A stretch of DNA of 64,000 nt from Erythrobacteraceae bacterium Alg239-R51 (GTDB lineage Bacteria > Pseudomonadota > Alphaproteobacteria > Sphingomonadales > Sphingomonadaceae). Position numbers and translations under genes: made by a program. Shown here piece by piece: positions 27,592 through 38,077 of this stretch. Below the pieces are notes generated by a model. The model saw nothing but the letters and a program-made list of their open reading frames with translations. It was not told the origin of the DNA and made no database searches. The stretch covers positions 1,054,001 through 1,118,000 of the forward strand of contig CAMZOI010000001.1 in the NCBI GenBank assembly GCA_947331495.1, given 5' to 3'. Every line of letters starts with the position of its first letter. Position 1 is the stretch's first letter.

Positions 27592-28608
27592 TCACGCAAG
27601 TGCCCCCCGCTCGGCGACCGGTCCCGGATGTGGCGGCTTGTTCCTTGCGGCGGACACAGCTTCGTCATCTCTCGTGAGATGACTGGCAGCAGCATAGCTT
27701 GCCCAGGCGAGAGCCATTCCCACCGGAAGGTCGACAATATAGTGCCAGCGCGTCGCAACCGCAGCGATCATGATATAACCGACGATCAGCGCGTAGGGGA
27801 TCACAAGCGTGCGGCCATGCTTCCATGCGAACAACAGGAACAGGAAACTGGCTGCCGAATGCAAGGACGGCATGGCCGCGAGGCCAACTGTCAGATGCGT
27901 GCCGCCATTCTCGCGTAGCCATTGCGCACCACCCGCGACATTGTCGTGATACGCAGCCAGCATGGCAGCCTGGGCGGCGGTCGGGCGCGCCTCGACGCCC
28001 ACCTCGTAGATAAAAGGGCCGAGTGCGGGCATGATTAAATAGGCCAGCGTACCAGCTCCTTGAAGGAACAGCGCTGCCAGGAAAAGACGACGGAATTTTG
28101 ATGGTGTCGCAAGCGCGTGATAGCAAAAGCTTATGTAAAACATAAGGATATAGCCGACCACATAGAAATTGCCTTCCATGGGGATCACTGGCTCCATCAA
28201 GCGGCGCAGTGCGAAACTACCTTCGACCAGAGGACGCATTGCCTGGTCGCTCGCCCAGTACAGATCGTCCCAGAGGATTGGGTTTATGTGCGGTGCCCAC
28301 AGCTTGATGTTAAAGTGACAGACCAGAATAATGGCGTAGCACGGCAGCGCGATCAGAAACGTGCGCAGCAGATTGCTGCGCTGGCCATAAGCAGCGATTG
28401 CTGACCACACGATCAGTCCGGCCAGCGGATAGAGGTAGTGAATGCCGACAAAGGCGGCTCTATCACCGGATGGAACGTGGAACGGCAGGCCGACGGTCAG
28501 CGAGAAAGCGGCAGTGATGCCGACGATTGCGGCGGTGAAGAGGATTTCCGGAGAGCCAGGCAGAGCCCGTAGCAGGCTGTCGAACTGATGTGTCCGCTTG
28601 CGCTTCAT
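27592..28608 (-). CDS. PAP2 superfamily membrane phosphatase/transferase (Aur1/Ipt1-like)
   Basis: The 338-residue protein has about six transmembrane helices and the PAP2 catalytic motifs AMPSLHSA (histidine in the second motif) and RWHYIVDLPVG (third motif, with conserved R, H and D). The overall shape, with GTHLTVGLAAMPSLH, resembles bacterial relatives of inositol phosphorylceramide synthase Aur1, which move a lipid headgroup. Sphingomonads make glycosphingolipids, so a lipid role is plausible but unproven. It starts at an ATG at 28608; a run of eight C residues lies upstream at 28621-28628. Confidence 0.83.
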   Translation of the reverse strand: MKRKRTHQFDSLLRALPGSPEILFTAAIVGITAAFSLTVGLPFHVPSGDRAAFVGIHYLYPLAGLIVWSAIAAYGQRSNLLRTFLIALPCYAIILVCHFNIKLWAPHINPILWDDLYWASDQAMRPLVEGSFALRRLMEPVIPMEGNFYVVGYILMFYISFCYHALATPSKFRRLFLAALFLQGAGTLAYLIMPALGPFIYEVGVEARPTAAQAAMLAAYHDNVAGGAQWLRENGGTHLTVGLAAMPSLHSAASFLFLLFAWKHGRTLVIPYALIVGYIMIAAVATRWHYIVDLPVGMALAWASYAAASHLTRDDEAVSAARNKPPHPGPVAERGALA

Positions 28609-28789
28609 CGCTCTTACTCACCCCCCCCAAACCCCGTCGATACGAGCGCGGTTCTGTATCCAGTACACCGACGAATTTTAAGGAGCGGTAAACCACGTTC
28701 GAAAAGATGAGCGGCGTCAACCTTTGCAAAAGCAACGCGATCACCTAGCGCCGCAGTGACCCCTCCATCAGGTGTGAGACAATTCTTCG

Positions 28790-29707
28790 ATGATGCAGCA
28801 TTCGGAACGCAGCGGTGTTCTGCTCGCCCTGGGCGGTTTTACGCTGCTGAGCCTGGGCGATGCCGTCATCAAGACGATGGCAGGCGAGTGGTCGCCGCTG
28901 GCAGTCGCTGCATTGCGCTTCGCACTGGGATCGGCGGGACTTTCGGCGCTACTGGCAATGACCGAGGGACAGCCTGGCTTTCGACCAACCAATCCGTGGC
29001 TGCAATTGGGACGCGGCATTTGTCTGGCCGCGGCGTCACTGTGCTTTTTCTCGGCGATATTCGTCATGCCCTTGGCGTCCGCCATGGCGCTCGCCTTCGT
29101 GTCGCCGGTTATCGTCGCACTGCTCAGCGGGCCGCTGCTTGGCGAAAAGGTTCGGACCGCTGTCTGGTTCGCGTCGATAGCTGCTTTGGGCGGTGTAGCG
29201 CTGGTCCTTCGGCCCAATCTTGCGGAACTTGGGCTGGTCGCCCTTCTACCGCTCGCCTCGGCATTCTTCTTTGCGCTAATGGTCATCGCCAATCGGGCAA
29301 GCGCGGGTCAGGGAAGCGCGCTTTCGATGCAGGTATTCATTCAGGTTTGCGCGATGCCGTTACTGCTGATCGCAGCATGGAGCGGCCACCTGTCCGGTTT
29401 TGAAAGCCTTGAAGTTTCGACACCCGACTGGACGGTTGTTGCTCGATGCGCGGTGGTTGCCATAACTGCCAGTAGTGCGCACTGGCTCGCTTACATGGGA
29501 ACGCAACGGGCGGGCGCATCCACCATCGCGCCGACTACTTACGTTCAGATGCTGGTGGCGACGCTCTTGGGTTGGTGGTGGTTCGGCGACGTGCCCGACC
29601 TTCTGACGCTCACCGGGGCCGCCATCATTATCGGGGCCGGCTTGCTGCTATGGTGGAGCACCCCGCGTGCCCCGCCACCGGTCGAGCGATTGATCACCGG
29701 GGATTAG
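28790..29707 (+). CDS. EamA (DMT) family transporter
   Basis: The 305-residue protein has about ten transmembrane helices in two EamA repeats of five, the layout of drug/metabolite transporters. Landmarks are MPLASAMALAFVSPVIVALL in the first repeat and STIAPTTYVQMLVATLLGWW in the second. The exported compound is unknown. ATG codons at 28790 and 28793 are possible. It is transcribed towards glmS, from which it is separated by 42 bases, and divergently from the PAP2 gene. Confidence 0.88.
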   Translation: MMQHSERSGVLLALGGFTLLSLGDAVIKTMAGEWSPLAVAALRFALGSAGLSALLAMTEGQPGFRPTNPWLQLGRGICLAAASLCFFSAIFVMPLASAMALAFVSPVIVALLSGPLLGEKVRTAVWFASIAALGGVALVLRPNLAELGLVALLPLASAFFFALMVIANRASAGQGSALSMQVFIQVCAMPLLLIAAWSGHLSGFESLEVSTPDWTVVARCAVVAITASSAHWLAYMGTQRAGASTIAPTTYVQMLVATLLGWWWFGDVPDLLTLTGAAIIIGAGLLLWWSTPRAPPPVERLITGD

Positions 29708-29749
29708 TCGCTAAGTCTGCGCCCAGAACAAATCGAAGGGACAGTTTGC

Positions 29750-31573
29750 ATGTGCGGAATAATCGCGATCGTTGGAAAAGAACCGGTTGCGGAGCGCCTT
29801 GTCGATGGTCTTAAACGCATGGAATATCGTGGTTACGACAGCGCCGGGCTGTGCACGATCCACGATGACGAACTGATCCGCCGCCGCGCGGAAGGCAAGC
29901 TGGCCAATCTCGTTGCCGAATTGACCGATAATCCTGCCCCGGGCGAGATCGGCATAGCGCACACCCGCTGGGCTACGCATGGCGCTCCGACGGCGAAGAA
30001 CGCTCACCCGCATGCAACCGCTCACGTGGCCCTGGTCCACAATGGTATAATCGAGAATTACAAGGAATTACGGGCCGAATTGCGGAAAGACGGCCGGACG
30101 CTGGAAAGCGACACCGATAGCGAGGTTGTTGCACAGCTTGTTTCGCGTCGGATCGAAAATGGTGAAACACCCGAAGAGGCAATCGCCAACGTCTTGCCGC
30201 GCTTGCGCGGCGCCTTTGCCTTGGCAATTGCCTTCCGCGATCATCCCGACATGCTGATCGGCGCGCGCCGGGGTTCGCCCCTTGTCATCGGCTATGGCGA
30301 GGGAGAAACCTATATCGGTTCGGATGCCCTGGCCCTGGCCCCGCTCACCCAGGAGATATCCTATTTGGAAGAGGGCGATTGGGTGGTCGTTCGCCAGGGC
30401 GGAGCCACTGTTTACGACGATACGAACGTGGAAGTGGCGCGCGAAATTCGCAGCTCGGGCGCATCTGCGGCGGCGGTTGAAAAAGGAAATTACCGCCATT
30501 TCATGCAGAAGGAGATTTTCGAGCAGCCCACGGTCGTCGCGCAAACGCTTGGCTCGTACTTGCGACAATCGGATAACTCGGTTGCCTTGCCCCAGTTCGA
30601 CTTCGATGTCTCGAGCGTCAACCGGGTCACGATCGTAGCCTGCGGAACATCGTTCTATGCCGGCATGGTAGCGAAATACTGGCTGGAGCAGTTCGCCCGG
30701 GTGCCCGTGGACATCGACGTCGCGAGCGAATTTCGTTACCGCGAACCGGTACTCGAAGACGGTGGTCTGGCGCTTTTCATTTCTCAGAGCGGAGAAACTG
30801 CCGACACGCTTGCCGCGCTGCGCCACTGCAAGGAAAACGGCCAGACCATCGGTGCGGTGGTCAACGTTCCCACCAGCACCATGGCCCGCGAGGCGGACCT
30901 GCTCTTGCCAACTCATGCCGGGCCCGAGATCGGCGTTGCGTCGACCAAGGCTTTTACCTGTCAGCTTGCCGTTCTCGCGGCACTTGCCGCTCATATTGCG
31001 GTCAAGAAGGGACTGATGAGCCGCGAAGAAGAGCAGACCGTGGTCGCGCAATTGCTGGAGGCTCCTGCGTGTCTCAACGCCGCGCTGGACCATGATGATG
31101 ATATTGCTTCGATGGCGCACCTGATCGCGCCGGCTCGAGACGTGTTGTATCTCGGCCGGGGTCCGGATTATCCCCTGGCGCTCGAAGGCGCACTGAAGCT
31201 GAAGGAGATCAGCTACATTCATGCAGAAGGCTACGCTTCCGGCGAAATGAAACACGGTCCGATCGCCTTGATCGACGACGACGTGCCCGTAATCGTACTT
31301 GCTCCATCGGGGCCGCTTTTCGAGAAGACTGTTTCCAATATGGAAGAAGTGCGCGCACGAGGTGGGCAGATTGTCCTGATTTCCGATGCGAGGGGTCTGG
31401 AGGATGCGGGCGAAGGGTGTCTAGCGACCATCGAGATGCCACGCGTCCATCCGCTGATCGCGCCGCTTGTTTACGCCATCCCGGTGCAGTTGCTTGCCTA
31501 TCACGTCGCATGCGTGAAGGGGACGGACGTCGATCAGCCGCGAAATCTGGCCAAATCCGTTACTGTCGAGTGA
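29750..31573 (+). CDS. glmS: Glutamine-fructose-6-phosphate aminotransferase (isomerizing)
   Basis: GlmS makes glucosamine 6-phosphate, the first committed step to UDP-N-acetylglucosamine for peptidoglycan and lipopolysaccharide. The 607-residue protein opens MCGIIAIVG with the nucleophilic Cys2 of the glutaminase, includes RMEYRGYDSAG and HTRWATHG, and has two SIS sugar-isomerase domains (SQSGETADTLAAL, EVGVASTKAFTCQL-like block) and the family end QPRNLAKSVTVE. No glmS ribozyme-like structure was noticed in the 42 bases upstream. Confidence 0.97.
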   Translation: MCGIIAIVGKEPVAERLVDGLKRMEYRGYDSAGLCTIHDDELIRRRAEGKLANLVAELTDNPAPGEIGIAHTRWATHGAPTAKNAHPHATAHVALVHNGIIENYKELRAELRKDGRTLESDTDSEVVAQLVSRRIENGETPEEAIANVLPRLRGAFALAIAFRDHPDMLIGARRGSPLVIGYGEGETYIGSDALALAPLTQEISYLEEGDWVVVRQGGATVYDDTNVEVAREIRSSGASAAAVEKGNYRHFMQKEIFEQPTVVAQTLGSYLRQSDNSVALPQFDFDVSSVNRVTIVACGTSFYAGMVAKYWLEQFARVPVDIDVASEFRYREPVLEDGGLALFISQSGETADTLAALRHCKENGQTIGAVVNVPTSTMAREADLLLPTHAGPEIGVASTKAFTCQLAVLAALAAHIAVKKGLMSREEEQTVVAQLLEAPACLNAALDHDDDIASMAHLIAPARDVLYLGRGPDYPLALEGALKLKEISYIHAEGYASGEMKHGPIALIDDDVPVIVLAPSGPLFEKTVSNMEEVRARGGQIVLISDARGLEDAGEGCLATIEMPRVHPLIAPLVYAIPVQLLAYHVACVKGTDVDQPRNLAKSVTVE

Positions 31574-31712
31574 GCACGACCGCGATTGGTCGCGCGATGC
31601 ATGTGCGCGCCGGAATATCGTTCAGGATCATGGCTTTCATGTCCGTTTAACCAACCGGATTTCGGTCCCGTTCTTTACCGGGAAATAAGACTTTGTCCGT
31701 AGCGCCAAAGTC

Positions 31713-34079
31713 GTGAGTGATGAGCATCCAAGCAGGTCCGCCAATGCGGCGTCCTTAACAGTGCGACAGGTCCTTGGGCTGGAAAGTCCCAAGGAACCTG
31801 ATTTGTTGCGCTTTCATGGACAGCAATATGCCTCCTTGAAGGACCGTCTCGCGATCCGCATCGGATTGCATTCGGTGGCGCTCTTTCTCGCCGTCTGGGC
31901 TGTGGCGGGAATTGCAAATCCGCTGCTCATCGCAGGCTGGGCATGTGTTCTGACGGCCGCAGTGCTCTATTCGGCGCGCGACGACGCGCGCTTGGGCGAT
32001 GCCGAACATCGCAGTTTCACGTTCGACGAGATCAAGCGTCACGCTGTCGGGACTGCTGCCAAGGGTCTGGCCTGGTCGGTTGGGATGATTGTTTTTTCGT
32101 TACATACCGGAGCCGCGCCCCTGGCTTCGCTCTGGGCAATCGCAGCCTTTCTCGTCCTGTGTACATCGGCCAGCCGTTACAGCGCCCCGTTCAGTTCGGT
32201 CACGTTTGCCATCACTGTCGGCGCAGGCGCGTCCATCGCGGCACTGCTTTCCGGGCTCTGGGTTCTGGCGGTCATAGCCTTGGCGACTGCCGTCTTCTCG
32301 GCTTTCGGGGTCATCGAGAGCGCCAGGATCGGCCTGACGGCCCGACTGGCAGAAGTCGCGATGCAGGAGAAAAGCGAAGTCGTTTCGATGCTTTTGCGGG
32401 AATTTGAAGAGGGACAGGCCGATTGGTTGTGGCAGGTCGACACGCGCCGGAGGCTGCAATCGGTCTCGCCGCGCTTCGCCTTCGCCCTGGACCGGGACCC
32501 GTCAGACATCGAAGGCCAGTCCTTCTTGCAGCTGATTTCCGGAACCGGCTGGAAGACAGGGCAATTTCCCGAGAGCCTCCACGAACTGGCGGACAAGCTC
32601 AAACGCCGCGAAAACTTCTCCAACTTGCTGGTGAAGGCCACCATCAACGGTGCGGATCGCTGGTGGGAGCTTTCCGGCACACCGATCATGGACGAAACCG
32701 GCAGCTACCAGGGTTTTCGCGGCGTTGGTTCGGATGTCACCGAGCAACGAGAAAGCAGCGAGAAGATCGCCTATCTCGCACGCTACGACACACTTACCGG
32801 TCTGCCCAACCGTCTGCACATAAACGAAGCTTTGGGCGAGGCGCTGAAATACGCCGCGAAGTGGCGTACGCGCTGCGCCTTGCTGATGATCGATCTCGAC
32901 CGGTTCAAGGCGATCAACGATTCGCTGGGTCATCTGGTCGGCGATGCGATGCTTGCCGAAGTCGCCAATCGCCTCAAAGCCGTAATAGGTGAGGGAGAAC
33001 TGTGCGGTCGCCTGGGTGGCGACGAGTTCGGACTGGTTATTCGTGACGCCGCGGACCGGAAGCGGATCGACATCATGGCGCGAGAAATTGTCGAAACTCT
33101 TTCGCGTCCCTATGAAATCGAAAACCAGATTCTCTATATCGGGGCCAGCATCGGTTCGGCATTCGGTCCGCGCGACGGCAAGACGGTACAGGAATTGCTG
33201 CGCAATGCCGACCTGGCCCTTTACCGTGCCAAGGACGAAGGCGGGGGCGAGCATTTCGTATACGAGCCTTCCCTCCACGCGAATGCCGAAGAACGGCGTC
33301 AGCTTGAATTTTCGCTTCGCACCGCAATCGAGAAGAACGAGTTGCTGTTGCATTACCAGCCGGTGGTCGATGCCAATGCGGAACATGTCGTCAGCTTCGA
33401 GGCGCTGGTTCGATGGAACAGCGATGAACACGGGTTTGTCAGTCCCGGGAAGTTCATCCCTGTTGCCGAAGACACGCGTCTGATCGTACCAATCGGGACC
33501 TGGGTGTTGCAGGAAGCTTGTCGCGAGGCGGCTACGAACTGGCCTTCGAACATCAAGATCAACGTCAACGTATCGCCCGAGCAATTGCTCGAACCCGATT
33601 TCGCGGCGACAGTTGTGCGGGTGTTGTCCCATAGCGGGCTTGAACCAAGCCGGCTGGAGATCGAAGTAACGGAAAGCATTTTCATGCGCGATGCGGATGT
33701 CGCGCGCAAGGCGCTCGAACAATGCATGGCGCTGGGATGTTCGATCGCGCTCGATGATTTCGGGACGGGTTATTCCTCGCTCGGCTATTTACGCAAACTG
33801 AGCTTCTCGACAATCAAGGTCGATCGAACTTTCGTGCAGGGGGCGGCGCAGAACAGTCCGGAAAGCCTGGCTATCATACGCGCCGTCGTCGCCATGGCGG
33901 AAAGCCTCGGCATGACGACGACTGCCGAAGGTGTCGAGAACGAGGAAGAGGCCGCACTGATCCGGCGACTGGGATGCACGAAAATTCAGGGATTTCATTT
34001 CGGCCGGCCTATGCCGGCAGATGATGTGCGGAAGATTTTCGCGCGCCAGGGTCCGGAAGCAGGGCGAAAGTTGGCCTAG
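31713..34079 (+). CDS. Membrane GGDEF-EAL bifunctional cyclic-di-GMP protein
   Basis: The 788-residue protein has an N-terminal membrane region of about six helices (residues 45-205), a PAS-like domain (about 230-345), a GGDEF domain and an EAL domain. The cyclase motif is intact (GRLGGDEF at about 431-438), and the phosphodiesterase residues EAL (about 563-565), [26 protein letters not shown] and EGVEN are all present, so both activities look possible. It sets local cyclic-di-GMP, a switch between motility and surface life. The GTG at 31713 is the first plausible start. The stop shares CTAG with the convergent purQ stop. Confidence 0.93.
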   Translation: MSDEHPSRSANAASLTVRQVLGLESPKEPDLLRFHGQQYASLKDRLAIRIGLHSVALFLAVWAVAGIANPLLIAGWACVLTAAVLYSARDDARLGDAEHRSFTFDEIKRHAVGTAAKGLAWSVGMIVFSLHTGAAPLASLWAIAAFLVLCTSASRYSAPFSSVTFAITVGAGASIAALLSGLWVLAVIALATAVFSAFGVIESARIGLTARLAEVAMQEKSEVVSMLLREFEEGQADWLWQVDTRRRLQSVSPRFAFALDRDPSDIEGQSFLQLISGTGWKTGQFPESLHELADKLKRRENFSNLLVKATINGADRWWELSGTPIMDETGSYQGFRGVGSDVTEQRESSEKIAYLARYDTLTGLPNRLHINEALGEALKYAAKWRTRCALLMIDLDRFKAINDSLGHLVGDAMLAEVANRLKAVIGEGELCGRLGGDEFGLVIRDAADRKRIDIMAREIVETLSRPYEIENQILYIGASIGSAFGPRDGKTVQELLRNADLALYRAKDEGGGEHFVYEPSLHANAEERRQLEFSLRTAIEKNELLLHYQPVVDANAEHVVSFEALVRWNSDEHGFVSPGKFIPVAEDTRLIVPIGTWVLQEACREAATNWPSNIKINVNVSPEQLLEPDFAATVVRVLSHSGLEPSRLEIEVTESIFMRDADVARKALEQCMALGCSIALDDFGTGYSSLGYLRKLSFSTIKVDRTFVQGAAQNSPESLAIIRAVVAMAESLGMTTTAEGVENEEEAALIRRLGCTKIQGFHFGRPMPADDVRKIFARQGPEAGRKLA

Positions 34080-34753
34080 GCGTCGGCGAGTGCCTTCAGC
34101 GCATGGTCGAACAGCGTCGAGCCGTCCGTGCCGCCATGGGCCGGATCGACTGCCCGCTCTGGATGAGGCATCATGCCGAGCACGTTTCCCGCTTCGTTCA
34201 GCACTCCGGCAATGTCGCGGCGCGAGCCGTTGCAATTCTCGACGTAACGAAAGGCCACACGCCCTTCGCCCTCGATCAGATCGAGCGTCTCGTCATCGGC
34301 AAAATAATTGCCATCGTGATGCGCGACCGGAATGCGGATTTCCTCGCCAGCGCGATAGCCAGCGGTGAACAGAGAACGAGCGTTTTCCACCTTCAACGTG
34401 ACCGTGCGGCAGATGAAGTTCTGGCTCGCATTGCGCATCAACGCACCCGGCAACAGTCCCGCTTCGGTCAGGACCTGAAAGCCGTTGCAGACCCCCAGCA
34501 CCGGGACGCCGCGTTGCGCTGCGGACTTGACGCTGCGCATGATCGGGCTGTTTGCCGCCATCGCTCCGGACCGCAGGTAGTCGCCATAGGAAAAGCCGCC
34601 GGGAAGGGCGATGAAGTCCAGCCGGTCTGGCAGATCGGTATCTCCATGCCAGACGCGGATCGGGGCGGTTCCCGCTGCTCGCTCGATAGCCACGGCCATG
34701 TCGCGATCGCAGTTCGACCCGGGGAAGGTGACAACGGCGGAGCGAAAGCTCAT
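34076..34753 (-). CDS. purQ: Phosphoribosylformylglycinamidine synthase subunit PurQ
   Basis: PurQ is the glutaminase of the three-part FGAM synthase (PurLQS) in purine synthesis. The 225-residue protein has [12 protein letters not shown] at the N-terminus, the nucleophile Cys in [12 protein letters not shown] (about 87-98), and the catalytic His/Glu in [11 protein letters not shown]. The start at 34753 is four bases inside the end of purS, so the two are translationally coupled. The stop lies within a CTAG shared with the convergent GGDEF-EAL gene. Confidence 0.96.
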   Translation of the reverse strand: MSFRSAVVTFPGSNCDRDMAVAIERAAGTAPIRVWHGDTDLPDRLDFIALPGGFSYGDYLRSGAMAANSPIMRSVKSAAQRGVPVLGVCNGFQVLTEAGLLPGALMRNASQNFICRTVTLKVENARSLFTAGYRAGEEIRIPVAHHDGNYFADDETLDLIEGEGRVAFRYVENCNGSRRDIAGVLNEAGNVLGMMPHPERAVDPAHGGTDGSTLFDHALKALADA

Positions 34754-34986
34754 CGGTCCAACTTCTCGATCCGATAATTCTCGATCACCGTATTGGCGAG
34801 CAGTTTCTCGCACATCCGTCCAAGCATTTCATCAGTCGTTCCATCGGCCAGTTCGAGGTCGATGGTGCGGCCTACGCGGGCATCCGTGACGCCCTCGAAA
34901 CCCAGACCCTCCAAGGCGTGATGGACTGCGCGACCCTGCGGGTCGAGCACGCCGGGCTTGAGGCTGACGAGGACGCGGACTTTCAT
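34750..34986 (-). CDS. purS: Phosphoribosylformylglycinamidine synthase subunit PurS
   Basis: PurS is the small subunit of the FGAM synthase complex and bridges PurL and PurQ. The 78-residue protein has the expected pattern: [24 protein letters not shown], in two parts ([17 protein letters not shown] and RAVHHAL), then [14 protein letters not shown] and [16 protein letters not shown]. The stop overlaps the start of purQ. purL is not in the window. purC lies about 4 kb upstream on the same strand, separated by an M16 protease and a lipid kinase gene. Confidence 0.95.
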   Translation of the reverse strand: MKVRVLVSLKPGVLDPQGRAVHHALEGLGFEGVTDARVGRTIDLELADGTTDEMLGRMCEKLLANTVIENYRIEKLDR

Positions 34987-35027
34987 GAACTGCCTTTCGC
35001 TGAGGATTTCGGACTTGCGCGCCTATG

Positions 35028-35065
35028 CCGCGAACCCGGTGCTGGTTCAAGCACCGGGTTCGCGG
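35028..35065. terminator. Strong hairpin after the M16 protease gene
   Basis: A 16-base perfect stem (35028-35043 with 35050-35065, arms CCGCGAACCCGGTGCT and its complement) closes a six-base loop. It lies directly after the stop of the M16 gene on the minus strand and upstream of purS. Neither strand has a T run after it, so it may be a factor-dependent terminator, an RNA stabiliser or a partial barrier between M16 and purS. Confidence 0.55.
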
Positions 35066-35073
35066 TCGCGGGT

Positions 35074-37941
35074 CTATTCAGCCAGACTTTCATGGACGAT
35101 GCGAATGCGCAAAGCCGCTTCGGGATCGAGGTAGCGCCGGGCTGCTTCCTGGAGCATTTCCGGCGTCACCGCCCGCACGCGTTCTTCATAGCTGCGCGTC
35201 CGGTCAAGACGATCGGACCGTAGCTGGGCCTCGTCCATCACGCCGAGCCACCAGCCATTTTCCCTCCGGTTTAGCGCAATCGATTCCAGAAGCGGCTTGC
35301 GCGCGCGGTCGAGCAAGTCTGCGTCTACCGGCGCGTCGCGGAACTCGCGGGCAATGGCATCGACGACCTCGAACACCTCGTCGGCCTGACCGGGTTCGAC
35401 AATCACGGATGTCGAGAACGTACCGTAGTCGCGATAGGTGTCCGACATGCTGGAATCCGCGCCGGGCGAATAGGACGCGCCAAGTTCTTCACGGATACGC
35501 TCCAGCATTTCGAGCCTCATGGCCGTTGCGAGCAGCTGCATCGTCGCCTCTTCCTGGGCATCGTCATCGTCGCTGGTTGGCCAGAATGTCAGCGCCAGAG
35601 CCTGATCCTCGGCGCCGGCGTGGGTCAGAGTACGCGGAGTGCGATCGGACGCGAAATTTGCCACGCGCTCGCTCTCGAAAGGCTGCAAGCTTGCCGACCG
35701 ATCGGGAAGGGCGCCGAAGGTAGAGGCAACCGAGGCAATTACTTCTTCGTTGTCGAAATCGCCGACGACGGAGATTTCGATTGGCGCATTCGCCAGCTGA
35801 TCGGCGACCAGTGCGCGGGTTCCGTCCAGCGTTACCGATTCCAGCCTTGCCTGATCGGGCAGGGCAAAGCGCGGGTTTGCATCGGCAACGATTTCGCCCA
35901 CCTTGAACTGTGCCACGGCCTGCGGCGTCGAATCGGCCTGAGCCAGAAACGGCGGGACGAGCGCGAGCCATTTGGTCAGCATTTCCGGGCGGAGCCCGAG
36001 ATCGGCGACATAGGCCGCGCTGAGTTTCATCTGTGTCGGCAAATCTGCCATCGTGCCAGCGCCGCGAATGGCGAACTGATCGTCACCGGCATTGAGACCG
36101 TAGGTTAGCCTGCGCCCGGCCAGGATCTGTTGCAATTCGTCATAACTATGCTCGCCAACGCCGCCCAGCGCGGAGGTCGCGGACAGGAACACCGCTTCCG
36201 CCATTCCCTCGGCCGGGATCGCTAGCTGGCCTGACCCGATGCGAACAGCATAACGCAAGCGACCCTGTTCGAAATCCGTCTGTTTGAGGTTCAGCCGCAC
36301 ATTGTTGTCGAAGCGGATGGTTCGAATGCCGAGATCCTCGATGACCGTATCGCTGACGATCGTTCCCGGCGTACCGAAACTGTCATAGGCGAAGGAGACC
36401 TGACCACCATCTTCGGGCGGAGCGACGGCCACCTGTTCGGACTGGCGATAGGCTGCAAGAATGGTCTCTTCGGGCTGTGCGATCGGTTCCTTGGTCGATA
36501 CATGAATCAACGGATCGGACAATGCGTAGTGCGCGGCGAATGCCTGGCCCACGGCCTGGGGGGTGATCGACGGCGCAAAGTTCCGGAACATCTCGTAGTT
36601 TGTCTCAGGCTGGACAAAAATTGCCTCGCGCTTCGCCGTCGCGAGAATGCCTTCCGCCAGCTGGCTGTTGCGACGCGTATCCTGCTGGAGCGCCGCGTCG
36701 CGATAGCTGGTCTCGAAATTGGCCAGCTGCTCGGCGAGTTCCGCCTGGGTGAAACCGTATTCGGCCGCGCGGCGCCATTCCTGTTCGCCCACTGCGAGCG
36801 CTTCGTCCCATTCGCCTTCCTTGGCCTGCAAGGTCAGTGATGCCTGCCGGTGGATGTCGAAGAAATCCGACGCCGAAGCGCTGGCCGCAATGATTGGCGC
36901 GTCCGCCTGATTGGCGATCTTTTCCAAACGGCGGTTGAGGATCGCCGAGCCGAGATTGACGAGCAGGCTCTGCTGGAACTCGTCCACAGTGGGCAGCCGT
37001 TCGGTATAGGGTGCGAAGCGGTCGATAACGACGATGTACTGGACGTCAGGATCGACGAAGTTCGCCGCTGTCGGTCCTCGCTCGAGATCGATCAGTCCCT
37101 TGTTGGTTTCCACGATCGCAGCAGCCGGAGGTGCCCAGTCCGAGAACCGTTCGCGGATTTTTGCTTCGATTACGTCCGGGTCGATATCGCCGACCACCAC
37201 CAGCGCGGCATTGTCCGGGCGGTAATAGCGATCGTAAAGGCCGCGGACCGTTGCACCCGTCGCAACATCGATATTCTCGACGGTTCCATCCGCCCGGAAC
37301 CGCGTGGCATAGCGCGTGTCGGGCGCGACGAACTGGAAATAGTCCTTGATCCGACGGATCTGGTAATTGTTGCGCGTGCGCGTTTCCGACTGGATGATTC
37401 CGCGCTCGCGATCGACCGCGCCATCGGCGATCGTCAGTTCCGAGGCGGTTTCACGCATCAGCATCAGTGCGGTGTCGATCAATTCGGGGTCGGTACGTGG
37501 CAGGTCGAGCTTGTAGATCGTGTCCTCGAACCCGGTAGAGGCGTTGGTGTCCGCGCCGAAAGCCAGGCCAAGGCGCTCGAGCAATTTGATCATCTCGCCT
37601 TCGGGCACGTTGGTCGAGCCGTTGAAAGCCATATGCTCGACCACATGAGCAAGACCCAGTTCCTCTTCGCTCTCGTCGATCCAGCCGACATCGAAACCGA
37701 ACCGCACCACCGCCGTATCTTCGGGCGTGCCATTTGCCATTATGGCGTAGCGCATGCCGTTTTCGAGCGTTCCGAAGCGGACCGAAGCGTCTGCCGGGAT
37801 GTCATAGATCCGCTTTCCCCAGCCGGTCGCAACCTGACTTGCTTCGGTCGTCTGTACTGGCGCTTCCTGTGCGGCCAGCGGCACCGCGAGGGCGAGTAAC
37901 GGAAGCGCCGCAAGCGCGCGGCGAACAATGTTCGATGGCAT
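35074..37941 (-). CDS. M16 family zinc metallopeptidase, secreted
   Basis: The 955-residue protein is a pitrilysin-type peptidase with a signal peptide (ALAALPLLALAVPLAAQ). The inverted zinc motif HVVEH lies at 99-103, and the third ligand region follows in VDRERGIIQSE about 75 residues later. It has both the catalytic N-terminal and non-catalytic C-terminal M16 halves in one chain. It probably works in the periplasm on peptides. The start at 37941 is chosen because the signal peptide begins there. It lies between purC and purS on the same strand. Confidence 0.92.
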   Translation of the reverse strand: MPSNIVRRALAALPLLALAVPLAAQEAPVQTTEASQVATGWGKRIYDIPADASVRFGTLENGMRYAIMANGTPEDTAVVRFGFDVGWIDESEEELGLAHVVEHMAFNGSTNVPEGEMIKLLERLGLAFGADTNASTGFEDTIYKLDLPRTDPELIDTALMLMRETASELTIADGAVDRERGIIQSETRTRNNYQIRRIKDYFQFVAPDTRYATRFRADGTVENIDVATGATVRGLYDRYYRPDNAALVVVGDIDPDVIEAKIRERFSDWAPPAAAIVETNKGLIDLERGPTAANFVDPDVQYIVVIDRFAPYTERLPTVDEFQQSLLVNLGSAILNRRLEKIANQADAPIIAASASASDFFDIHRQASLTLQAKEGEWDEALAVGEQEWRRAAEYGFTQAELAEQLANFETSYRDAALQQDTRRNSQLAEGILATAKREAIFVQPETNYEMFRNFAPSITPQAVGQAFAAHYALSDPLIHVSTKEPIAQPEETILAAYRQSEQVAVAPPEDGGQVSFAYDSFGTPGTIVSDTVIEDLGIRTIRFDNNVRLNLKQTDFEQGRLRYAVRIGSGQLAIPAEGMAEAVFLSATSALGGVGEHSYDELQQILAGRRLTYGLNAGDDQFAIRGAGTMADLPTQMKLSAAYVADLGLRPEMLTKWLALVPPFLAQADSTPQAVAQFKVGEIVADANPRFALPDQARLESVTLDGTRALVADQLANAPIEISVVGDFDNEEVIASVASTFGALPDRSASLQPFESERVANFASDRTPRTLTHAGAEDQALALTFWPTSDDDDAQEEATMQLLATAMRLEMLERIREELGASYSPGADSSMSDTYRDYGTFSTSVIVEPGQADEVFEVVDAIAREFRDAPVDADLLDRARKPLLESIALNRRENGWWLGVMDEAQLRSDRLDRTRSYEERVRAVTPEMLQEAARRYLDPEAALRIRIVHESLAE

Positions 37942-38077
37942 GATCAGTCCCCAATATATCCGCAAGCGCGGCTCCTGCGAGCTTCGCTAAGGTTTTGCGC
38001 GCGCAAAGCCAAGCGTTCGAGGCCAACTATCTTCGAACAGCTGGTCATCATCGACGAACCAATCACTTGCAAGTGCT

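Noticed and set aside
28621-28628. Run of eight C residues upstream of the PAP2 gene as a phase-variable site
   Set aside because: It lies in a non-coding spacer and is not placed between recognisable promoter elements.
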